DNA from: Ruminococcus sp. UBA1409
GTDB lineage: Bacteria > Bacillota > Clostridia > Oscillospirales > Ruminococcaceae
DNA length: 64,000 nt
Direction of reading: 5' to 3'
Assembly (NCBI GenBank): GCA_002305045.1
Contig: DBPX01000006.1
Location: forward strand, 52,707-116,706
The position numbers were made by a program, and so were the translations under genes. The notes under the pieces were generated by a model. That model searched no databases, had not been told where the DNA came from, and saw nothing but the letters and a program-made list of their open reading frames with translations. Positions within the stretch are counted from its first letter, which is position 1, and each line of letters begins with the position of its first letter. This document shows positions 7,693 to 14,246 of this stretch, one piece after another.

Positions 7693-9774
7693 ATGGATAA
7701 CGCTAAAGGCAGGCTGAGCATTGATTTTAACGACGGCTGGAGATTTAAAAGGCTTACAAGGGAAAGCGGTTTAGACAGGCTTGACATCTTAGGTCCCGAT
7801 TTTGACTTTTCCTGCTGGGAAACGATATCCCTGCCTCACACCTGGAACGATCAGGACGGCTGCAGCGGTCCTGACGGAATAAAGGAGGGCGGGGAGCATT
7901 ACTACCGTGGCGCAGGAGGATACGAAAAGAGCTTTTTCCTTCCCCCGGGGCTTATGGGGAAGCGGATATTTTTAGAGCTTGGAGGAGCCAATACCGTAGC
8001 GTGGGTGTTTGTAAACGGAAGCCCCGCCGGAGTCCACGAGGGAGGCTACTCTATGTTCAGGCTGGATATAACCTCCCTTCTTCGATTTGACGGTATTAAC
8101 CGCATCATTATAAGGGTCAGCAACGCCCCGACTGATTACATTCCTCCCATAACTAATCAGGGGGACTTCACCAAGATGGGCGGGATATACAGAAAGGTCA
8201 GGCTGATAGCCGTAGAGCCTGTTCACATCGAGCTTTTGGACCTGGGCGGTCCGGGAGCTTACATAACCCCCTGCAATATTTCAAAAAGGAGCGCAGATAT
8301 ACGCCTTGCCATAGGGATAAGAAACGACGGGGAGGCGGACTGCCGCACCGCCGTCTGCGTAGAAATTTTCGGCAGGGAAGGCGGCAAAACCCCTCTTTTA
8401 TCTAAAAAGGTATACTCCGAGCTTCATGGGCACGGCTGTGAAAAGGTCGAGCTTACTCTGAGGCTTGCAGACCCTATTTTCTGGGACGGAGTGAAGAATC
8501 CCTATCTTTATACGGCGAGGGTCAGCCTGTCGGACTGCGGCGGAACGCCGCTTGACGCAATATCCGAGAGCTTTGGCGTAAGGAGCTTTTATGTCGACCC
8601 CGAAAAGGGCTTTTTCCTAAACGGCGTAAGGACCGACCTTCACGGCGTTAATTACCATCAGGACAGCTTTGAGTCCGGCTGGGCGATGACCGACAGCCAG
8701 CGTGAAAGGGATTACGGCATCATGCGTGAGCTCGGCTGCACGACCGTCAGGCTCGCTCACTACCAGCACGACAGCTATGAGTACACCCTTTGCGACAGGC
8801 TGGGGCTTGCCGTCTGGACGGAGATAGGAATAGTCAACACCGTGTCCCCGGACAACGACACCCTTGCCGTAAGCGAAGCCTTTGTAAAAAACGCCGAGCA
8901 GCAGCTAAAGGAGCTGATACGGCAGTGCTACAACCATCCGAGCGTATTTTTCATCGGGATTTCAAACGAGCTTTACCAGATGTCGGACGAGATATTCGGA
9001 ATTTACAGCCGTCTTTGCGAGCTTGCAAGGGCGGAGGACCCGACAAGGCTTATAGTCTGTGCCGACAACCAGGCGCATGGCAACTTCAACAGGCTCCCCA
9101 CCGATTTGGTCGGCTACAACAAGTATTTCGGCTGGTATATAGACTCCGGGGAGGACGCACTGGGAGTCTGGCTGGATAAGCGGCGCTCAGCCCAGAGCAG
9201 GGCGGTGGCAATTTCCGAATACGGTGGAGGCGGCGCAATATCCCAGCACATGGACAATATCGTCTGGGAAAGGGACATTGACCCGTGGGGAAAAAGGCAT
9301 TACGAGTGCTATCAGGCGTCGATGCATGAAAATATCCTAAAACAGCTTAACAGCAGGGAGTATCTCTGGGGAAAATATGTTTGGTGCCTTTTTGATTTTG
9401 CCTCGGACGGCAGGGTCGAGGGCGACACCGTGGGTCAAAACGACAAGGGTCTTGCAACAAGGGAGCGTGTTCCAAAGGACGCCTTTTACCTCTATCAGTC
9501 GATCTGGAGCGACAAGCCGATGCTAAGGCTGACGCAAAAGCGCTTTTCTGTAAGAAAAACGCCGGTACCGATAGTCAAGGCGTACTCAAATCTTGACGAG
9601 GTCAAGCTGTTTGTCGACGGCGCTTTTGTCGGCGTCGGGAAGAGGGATAATACCGTTTTCACCTGGGAGAATGTCAGCATAAAAACTGGAACTCCGAGTA
9701 AAATAAGAGTATCCGCAATGACAAGGGACGGCATACTGCTGGAGGACGCCGCACTCTGGGAGGCGGAGGAATAA
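7693..9774 (+). CDS. glycoside hydrolase family 2, beta-galactosidase-like
   Basis: This 693-aa enzyme has the GH2 plan: a jelly-roll sugar-binding domain (~1-180, with GGYSMFRLDIT), an immunoglobulin-like domain (~185-300) and a TIM barrel from ~305 beginning near FFLNGVRTDLHGVNYHQD. The acid/base is Glu426 in ISNELYQ and the nucleophile is Glu509 in ISEYGGG. There is no signal peptide, so it acts on imported oligosaccharides. The start at 7693 has TTGGAGG just upstream; the frame extends further up but without a ribosome site. Substrate is uncertain: beta-galactosidase is most likely, but beta-glucuronidase or beta-mannosidase activities occur in the family. GalE about 3.4 kb downstream fits galactose use. 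Confidence 0.9.
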   Translation: MDNAKGRLSIDFNDGWRFKRLTRESGLDRLDILGPDFDFSCWETISLPHTWNDQDGCSGPDGIKEGGEHYYRGAGGYEKSFFLPPGLMGKRIFLELGGANTVAWVFVNGSPAGVHEGGYSMFRLDITSLLRFDGINRIIIRVSNAPTDYIPPITNQGDFTKMGGIYRKVRLIAVEPVHIELLDLGGPGAYITPCNISKRSADIRLAIGIRNDGEADCRTAVCVEIFGREGGKTPLLSKKVYSELHGHGCEKVELTLRLADPIFWDGVKNPYLYTARVSLSDCGGTPLDAISESFGVRSFYVDPEKGFFLNGVRTDLHGVNYHQDSFESGWAMTDSQRERDYGIMRELGCTTVRLAHYQHDSYEYTLCDRLGLAVWTEIGIVNTVSPDNDTLAVSEAFVKNAEQQLKELIRQCYNHPSVFFIGISNELYQMSDEIFGIYSRLCELARAEDPTRLIVCADNQAHGNFNRLPTDLVGYNKYFGWYIDSGEDALGVWLDKRRSAQSRAVAISEYGGGGAISQHMDNIVWERDIDPWGKRHYECYQASMHENILKQLNSREYLWGKYVWCLFDFASDGRVEGDTVGQNDKGLATRERVPKDAFYLYQSIWSDKPMLRLTQKRFSVRKTPVPIVKAYSNLDEVKLFVDGAFVGVGKRDNTVFTWENVSIKTGTPSKIRVSAMTRDGILLEDAALWEAEE

Positions 9775-9780
9775 AAAATA

Positions 9781-9825
9781 ATGCACCCGGCTTCAGCCTT
9801 GATAAGGCTGGCAGGGTGCATTTTT
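9781..9825 (+). terminator. intrinsic terminator after the GH2 gene
   Basis: ATGCACCC (9781-9788) pairs with GGGTGCAT (9814-9821). An inner stem AGCCTT/AAGGCT is also present, and the outer stem is followed by a T run. An A run before the stem means it may also work for the minus strand. Confidence 0.8.
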
Positions 9826-9860
9826 GTACGGTCGTTAATGCCCGGGAGGGTTCTAGGGCA

Positions 9861-9903
9861 TAAAAAGGAGCAAAGCCCGAAGACAAGGAGAGCTTCAGGC
9901 TTT
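9861..9903 (-). terminator. terminator after tRNA-His
   Basis: On the minus strand AAAGCCTGAAG (9903-9893) pairs with CTTCGGGCTTT (9882-9872) over 11 bp with one G-U, loop of 10, then GCTCC and a T5 run. The 5-base gap before the T run makes it a moderate candidate. Confidence 0.5.
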
Positions 9904-9923
9904 TAAATGGATGAAAGAAAAAG

Positions 9924-10001
9924 TGGGGTGGATAGTGGGACTCGAACCCACGGTCTTCAGAACCACAATCTGACGCGTTAACCAACTACGCTATATCCAC
10001 C
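9924..10001 (-). tRNA. tRNA-His (GTG anticodon)
   Basis: The minus strand folds as a complete cloverleaf: acceptor GTGGATA/TATCCAC, D arm GCG...CGC, anticodon arm TCAGA-TTGTGGT-TCTGA with anticodon GTG, and T arm GTGGG-TTCGAGT-CCCAC. Features specific to tRNA-His are encoded: an extra G at position -1 (10001) opposite the discriminator C (9927). The 3' CCA is also encoded (9926-9924). Confidence 0.97.
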
Positions 10002-10021
10002 ATATGGCAAATAATGAAATA

Positions 10022-10089
10022 TGTCGCAGCCGGGAGAGCACCCTCCCGACGCCGCAACATATTATAGCATGACCTTAGAGAAAAATCAA
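10022..10089 (-). promoter_or_regulatory. tRNA-His promoter and leader hairpin
   Basis: TTGATT (10089-10084), 17 bases, then TATAAT (10066-10061) on the minus strand. Between the expected start point and the tRNA lies a long hairpin: GTTGCGGC and CGGGAG pair with CTCCCG and GCTGCGAC, with a 2-base bulge and a 6-base loop. There is no T run after it, so it looks like a leader or processing structure and not a terminator. Confidence 0.7.
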
Positions 10090-10115
10090 GTATTTTTTAA
10101 AATTTTGTTTTTTAC

Positions 10116-10880
10116 TCACCAATTCTTCCTCGAGGACACCTTTCCCTCGTTGAAATCGCCGATGGAATCCTTGAGCCATTCTATGCTGTCCTCTACCCAG
10201 TCGGGAGTCCTCGTGCATATCCAGGAGCGGTTTTGCACCCAGGAATCGCAGGTTGTGAAGCCGTGGTTGGCGTAGGCGTAGATGTGGCTCTCGTAGGGGA
10301 TGTTGTTTTTTGTGAGAGCGTCAAGAAGCCTTATCGTGTTGTCTATCGGGACAGTTGAGTCCGTTCTCGAGGAGAAAACGAAGATGGGGCTTGTTTTTTC
10401 GCTTACCGACTCGGGGATTCCCGGAGCGTTTTCAAGATAGACGCTGACAGTCTCCTTGGTTATAACCGGGTAGCCAAGAATACACGCCGCAGGACGGTAT
10501 TTTGAAAGACAGGCGCAGGCAGCCGCAAGATGTCCGCCTGCCGAGAAGCCCACTACGCAGATTCTGTCCTCGTCCACCTGCCATTCCTGCGAGCTGCTTT
10601 TTATAAGCTCTATTGCCTCCTCGTAGTCAAGCATGGGAGCCGGCCATTTTATATCCTCGCCGACCGAGTACCTAAGAACGAACGCCTGATAGCCCGCTCT
10701 TAAATAGCAAAGAGCGACAGGGTCCGCCTCCCTGTCGGAGCAGTACCTGTAGCCCCCTCCCGGAAGGACAAGCATGGCGGGTCTTTTTTCAACTCCCCAG
10801 TATTCCGGGCTTTTATCATGCAGGTAGCAGGTCAGGGTAACGCCGCTTCCCGAGCTTAAGGTGTAGCTTAGTATTTTCAT
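10116..10880 (-). CDS. alpha/beta hydrolase, acetyl-xylan-esterase-like
   Basis: A 254-aa cytoplasmic serine hydrolase of the alpha/beta fold. The oxyanion loop is LPGGGYRYCSDREADP (near residues 39-54). The nucleophile elbow is VGFSAGGHLA, the acidic residue is probably in SSRTDSTVP, and the catalytic His is in YANHGF. This pattern matches the lipase/esterase group that deacetylates plant oligosaccharides (BD-FAE type), which fits the neighbouring GH2 and GH30 genes. No signal peptide is present. The ribosome site GAAGGGAGA precedes the ATG. The promoter carries an operator-like palindrome (10901-10924). A peptidase or unrelated esterase role is possible. Confidence 0.8.
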   Translation of the reverse strand: MKILSYTLSSGSGVTLTCYLHDKSPEYWGVEKRPAMLVLPGGGYRYCSDREADPVALCYLRAGYQAFVLRYSVGEDIKWPAPMLDYEEAIELIKSSSQEWQVDEDRICVVGFSAGGHLAAACACLSKYRPAACILGYPVITKETVSVYLENAPGIPESVSEKTSPIFVFSSRTDSTVPIDNTIRLLDALTKNNIPYESHIYAYANHGFTTCDSWVQNRSWICTRTPDWVEDSIEWLKDSIGDFNEGKVSSRKNW

Positions 10881-10900
10881 GAGGGTTGTCTCCCTTCGCC

Positions 10901-10948
10901 AAAATTATTTCATGAAGTAATTTTAGCACAGAGTCCTCAAAAATGCAA
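10901..10948 (-). promoter_or_regulatory. hydrolase promoter with palindrome
   Basis: TTGCAT (10948-10943), 17 bases, TAAAAT (10925-10920) on the minus strand. A 24-base near-perfect palindrome, AAAATTAT-TTCATGAA-GTAATTTT (one mismatched pair), covers 10901-10924, overlapping the -10 box and the expected start point. This is a typical operator position. Confidence 0.6.
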
Positions 10949-10959
10949 CCTGAAAATCC

Positions 10960-11223
10960 CTAAAGCTGGCTTTTTGCAACGAGAAAATCCTCTACGGCGT
11001 CCCTAATATGTATAGAGGAGAGTCCCAGCCGGTTGAAGCTTTTTGCAAGCTCGAGCAGCTCGTTTTTGTCGCAGGAAATTCCATCTACGGACGCCGCTAC
11101 GCTTCCGTCCCCGTAAAAAGCCGCTATACCGTACTCTGCCGGCTCGCCGGGACGAGAGGGCTTAGTCTCGGTGACGGCATAGCTCAAATTGGAGCCCATT
11201 GTTAATTCTTTGGCAGTGTTCAT
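10960..11223 (-). CDS. small protein, DUF6514-like
   Basis: An 87-aa protein from the ATG at 11223, which has TTGGAGG 9 bases upstream; a longer frame start at 11265 lacks a ribosome site. The sequence has the shape of the DUF6514 family of Firmicutes: a YGI segment, an acidic core (ISCDKNELLELAKSFN) and an ending like SSIHIRDAVEDFL. The family has no established function. No membrane segment or signal peptide is seen. It stands alone between the esterase and a microprotein gene. The family name is from memory of the motif and should be treated as likely, not proven. Confidence 0.65.
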   Translation of the reverse strand: MNTAKELTMGSNLSYAVTETKPSRPGEPAEYGIAAFYGDGSVAASVDGISCDKNELLELAKSFNRLGLSSIHIRDAVEDFLVAKSQL

Positions 11224-11382
11224 TTTTATACCTCCAAAAAAGATGATGCAGGCATTATTATACAATACAAAATATTAATATTATGTCGAAAAAAGTTATA
11301 AATATAAATTATTTGAATCAAATTCTGCTTTTGAAGCTCTAATTTGCTACTTATTTCCAGGACTTTATTCTCCTTAACGGAA

Positions 11383-11388
11383 TATAAT
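11383..11388 (+). promoter_or_regulatory. possible -10 box for the 37-aa gene
   Basis: A perfect TATAAT lies 49 bases before the microprotein ATG. No convincing -35 box is found at the right spacing. Confidence 0.35.
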
Positions 11389-11437
11389 AGGTATCAGAAG
11401 CGGCGAAGTATATTTTCAATGGTTTCGGGAGGCGGCT

Positions 11438-11551
11438 ATGCTGGGATTCGTAATTGGCTCGATGCTGGGAGGCTTTGTGGGGATAGCGACTATGGCGATT
11501 TTACAGATTTTTAAAAGCTCAGACAAGGATTCCGAAAAATTTTTTGTCTGA
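11438..11551 (+). CDS. 37-aa membrane microprotein, DUF3789-like
   Basis: This short frame starts MLGFVIGSMLGGFVGI and ends with a charged tail (KSSDKDSEKFFV). GGGAGG lies 6 bases before the ATG. The first 25 residues form one glycine-rich hydrophobic helix, so a small inner-membrane protein is expected. The opening resembles the DUF3789 group of ~40-residue proteins in Clostridia, which are often near mobile or conjugative genes; function is unknown. A structured inverted-repeat region with a T6 run follows 27 bases after the stop. The frame is too short for statistics alone; the ribosome site and family-like start support it. Confidence 0.6.
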   Translation: MLGFVIGSMLGGFVGIATMAILQIFKSSDKDSEKFFV

Positions 11552-11577
11552 CGGCTTATTAAGCTTGGATGGTATAT

Positions 11578-11654
11578 ACAATGTCTGACAGGGTGGGCGG
11601 CATGACAGCCGGCTGCCCGTTTGCATTGTAGATCGCTGTCAGGGAGGCTTTTTT
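11578..11654 (+). terminator. structured region with T run after the 37-aa gene
   Basis: Two inverted repeats interleave: ACAATG (11578-11583) with CATTGT (11624-11629), and CTGACAG (11585-11591) with CTGTCAG (11636-11642). A GGGC/GCCC stem lies inside both. GGAGGC and T6 (11649-11654) follow. It may serve as the terminator of the microprotein gene, but the interleaving means the two outer stems can form together only as a pseudoknot. Confidence 0.45.
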
Positions 11655-11696
11655 GGTCTTAGTTCATAAAATGGCCAACGGATTTGTAAAAATAAG

Positions 11697-11740
11697 TTGC
11701 GAAGGAGCTTATTTAGTGCTATAATTCACTAAAAAGCTCC
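11697..11740 (+). promoter_or_regulatory. xylanase promoter with overlapping operator-like palindrome
   Basis: TTGCGA (11697-11702), 17 bases, TATAAT (11720-11725). The -10 box sits at the centre of an inverted repeat: GGAGCTT-AT-TTAGTG, then CTATAATT, then CACTAA-A-AAGCTCC (11704-11740). The inner arms TTTAGTG/CACTAAA are perfect. A repressor bound here would block RNA polymerase directly. A further small hairpin (CCGGC/GCCGG) lies in the leader. Confidence 0.7.
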
Positions 11741-11780
11741 GGCAGTTTATAAGCCGGAAATTCAAATCGGAGGACCAGCC

Positions 11781-13100
11781 ATGAGAACTATTTTCAAACG
11801 GGCGCTGTTAATTGCGATGACTGCGCTTATTCTTCTTGAGACCGCAGCCTGTGCCTCGGGCGGAAGCAAAAGGGACGACGAGCTTTTCACTCCCGACCTT
11901 TCCGGGGCTGAGGAGTCAAACTGGGTGGAGGTCAGCTATCTCGAGGAGCACCAGACCATCCAGGGCTTCGGAGGGATAAACTACCCCACCTGGATAGACG
12001 ACCTCACCGAGGAGCAGTGCGACACCGCCTTTAAAAACGGCGAGGACCAGCTTGGCTTTACAATACTTAGAATCCATGTCGACCCGGACAGCTCCAACTG
12101 GGAAAAGGAGCTAAAGACCGCAAAGGCAGCTCAGAAGGAGGGAGCCTTGATATTTGCCTCTCCCTGGAACCCGCCCCCCGCTCTTTGCGAGACCTTTGAG
12201 CGGGGAGACAACAAGTACGCCCAGAGGCTTGCTCATGACAAGTACGCCGAGTATGCCCAGCACCTAAACGACTTCGTTACCTTCATGAGGGATAACGGGG
12301 TGGAGCTGTACGCCATTTCGATTCAGAACGAGCCTGACTACGCCGACGATTGGACCTGGTGGACGACCGAGGAGATGATGGATTTCATAATAAACTACTC
12401 TGACGCAATAGATTGCAGGATAATGAGTCCCGAGTCCTTCCAGTACAGAAAGGATTTCTATGATGTCATGCTCAAGGACGAGGAGGCTCTTTCCAGGATA
12501 GACATCTTTGCGACTCATTTTTACGGCACCCAGAAAAAGGACATGGCGTATCCTCTGTTTGAGCAGTACGGCGAGGGCAAGGAGCTTTGGATGACTGAGG
12601 TATATGTTCCCAACAGCTCCTCCGATGCAGACACCTGGCCGGAGGCGGTCGAGGTCGCCGTAAACATCAGCGACGCCATGACCGAGGGCAATATGCAGGC
12701 GTATGTCTGGTGGTATATAAGAAGATTCTACGGCCCTATGAAGGAGGACGGAACGATAAGCAAGCGTGGCTACTGCATGGCGCAGTTTTCAAAGTTTGTC
12801 CGCCCCGGATATATAAGGATAGGCGCAACCGAGAATCCCGCATACGGAGTCAGCGTCTCCGCCCACAAGGGCGAGGACGAGATAATTATAGTCGCAGTTA
12901 ATCACTCACTGGCTAAATACGCCCAGAGCTTCAAGCTAAGCTCTGCGCCGGGGATAGAGTACATCGAGGCATATACCACCGATTCATCTAGGAATCTTGA
13001 AAGAACGGGAAATGTAGCCTTTGACGGGGAGAGATTTTCCTATGTCCTCCCGGCTGAGAGTGTAACTACTTTTGTAATATCAACCTCTTCAGCCGAATAA
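11781..13100 (+). CDS. xynC: GH30 glucuronoxylanase (XynC type), probable lipoprotein
   Basis: A 439-aa exported enzyme. Residues 1-24 form a signal peptide ending ETAAC, a possible lipobox, so the mature protein may be lipid-anchored at Cys24. The catalytic (beta/alpha)8 domain starts near QTIQGFGGINYPTW. The acid/base is Glu184 (IQNEPDYA) and the nucleophile Glu273 (WMTEVYVP). The segment WWYIRRFYGPMKEDG matches Bacillus XynC, in which Arg residues here bind the methylglucuronic acid side group, so this should cut substituted xylan (subfamily 8). The C-terminal beta-sandwich ends ESVTTFVIS. The ribosome site GGAGG is 7 bases before the ATG. The lipobox is weak (Thr at -3). Confidence 0.93.
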   Translation: MRTIFKRALLIAMTALILLETAACASGGSKRDDELFTPDLSGAEESNWVEVSYLEEHQTIQGFGGINYPTWIDDLTEEQCDTAFKNGEDQLGFTILRIHVDPDSSNWEKELKTAKAAQKEGALIFASPWNPPPALCETFERGDNKYAQRLAHDKYAEYAQHLNDFVTFMRDNGVELYAISIQNEPDYADDWTWWTTEEMMDFIINYSDAIDCRIMSPESFQYRKDFYDVMLKDEEALSRIDIFATHFYGTQKKDMAYPLFEQYGEGKELWMTEVYVPNSSSDADTWPEAVEVAVNISDAMTEGNMQAYVWWYIRRFYGPMKEDGTISKRGYCMAQFSKFVRPGYIRIGATENPAYGVSVSAHKGEDEIIIVAVNHSLAKYAQSFKLSSAPGIEYIEAYTTDSSRNLERTGNVAFDGERFSYVLPAESVTTFVISTSSAE

Positions 13101-13104
13101 ATCA

Positions 13105-13133
13105 TTGACTTAACCTTAGCTTTGTGGTATCAT
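13105..13133 (+). promoter_or_regulatory. galE promoter
   Basis: TTGACT (13105-13110), 17 bases, TATCAT (13128-13133), about 44 bases before the galE ATG. So galE can be transcribed on its own as well as from upstream. Confidence 0.65.
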
Positions 13134-13176
13134 TGGCGGTAAGGGAATACAAATTTTAAATGAAGGAGAGCTGGCT

Positions 13177-14208
13177 ATGTCTATTCTGGTTTCCGGCGGC
13201 GCCGGTTATATCGGCTCGCATACCGTTCTGACCCTTTTGGAGCAGGGGTATGATGTCGTAGCGTTTGACAATCTTTCAAATTCCTCCACCGAAGCTCTTA
13301 GGAGGGTGGAAAAAATCACCGGCAGGAGCCTAAGGTTCTACGAGGCGGATATGCTTGACAGGCAGGCGATGGACAGGATTTTTGATGAAAACCCGGATAT
13401 AACCTGTCTTATTCACTTTGCCGGGCTGAAGGCTGTGGGAGAGTCTGTTGCAAAGCCGGTGGAATACTACAAGAACAACATCGGAGGGACTCTTGTTCTT
13501 CTAGAGGCGATGAGGGCGCACGGCGTCAAGAGCATAATTTTTAGCTCCTCGGCGACGGTTTACGGAGTCCCCAAGAGCGTGCCGATTTCGGAGTCCTGCC
13601 CAAAGGGGGAGTGCTCTAATCCCTACGGCTGGACAAAGAGCATGATAGAGCAGATACTTACCGACCTTCACACCTCGGACAGCGAGTGGAAGGTGGTGCT
13701 TTTAAGGTACTTCAACCCGATAGGAGCGCATCCCTCCGGGCTTATCGGAGAGGACCCCAAGGGAATACCCAACAATTTGGTTCCCTACATAGCGCAGGTT
13801 GCCGTCGGCAGGCGGGAGCATTTAAATGTCTTTGGAAACGATTACAAGACCCATGACGGCACTGGAGTGAGGGACTATATCCATGTCTGCGACCTTGCCG
13901 AGGGCCATGTAAAGGCGATTAAGAAGCTTGACGAGCCTGACTGCGGCGTCAGGATATACAACCTCGGAACAGGGGTTGGCTACTCTGTTCTTGATGTCGT
14001 CAAGGCATACAGCAAGGCATGCGGGAAGGATATTCCCTATGTCATCTGCCCGAGGCGTCCTGGGGATGTCGATGAGAACTACTCCGACCCCTCGCTGGCA
14101 GAAAGGGAGCTTGGCTGGAAGGCGGAGTACGGCATCGACAAGATGTGCGAGCATTCCTATAACTGGCAGTCTAAAAATCCCTACGGCTACGAGGGCTGTC
14201 AGGAATAA
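13177..14208 (+). CDS. galE: UDP-glucose 4-epimerase
   Basis: A 343-aa extended short-chain dehydrogenase that interconverts UDP-glucose and UDP-galactose. The NAD motif GGAGYIGSH is at residues 7-15. The catalytic Tyr150 and Lys154 lie in NPYGWTKSM, and [11 protein letters not shown] is typical of GalE. Length is normal. The ribosome site AAGGAGAG precedes the ATG. It sits between two GH30 genes and downstream of a GH2 enzyme, fitting galactose use from plant polymers, though it may equally supply UDP-galactose for cell-surface sugars. Confidence 0.96.
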   Translation: MSILVSGGAGYIGSHTVLTLLEQGYDVVAFDNLSNSSTEALRRVEKITGRSLRFYEADMLDRQAMDRIFDENPDITCLIHFAGLKAVGESVAKPVEYYKNNIGGTLVLLEAMRAHGVKSIIFSSSATVYGVPKSVPISESCPKGECSNPYGWTKSMIEQILTDLHTSDSEWKVVLLRYFNPIGAHPSGLIGEDPKGIPNNLVPYIAQVAVGRREHLNVFGNDYKTHDGTGVRDYIHVCDLAEGHVKAIKKLDEPDCGVRIYNLGTGVGYSVLDVVKAYSKACGKDIPYVICPRRPGDVDENYSDPSLAERELGWKAEYGIDKMCEHSYNWQSKNPYGYEGCQE

Positions 14209-14246
14209 AAAGGCAAAAACGGCGAATTGATCAAAAAGGAGGAAGT

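Noticed and set aside
9674..9985. 103-aa minus-strand frame across the tRNA-His and GH2 end
   Set aside because: It reads through the tRNA gene and the antisense of the glycosidase; no ribosome site and the product is compositionally odd.
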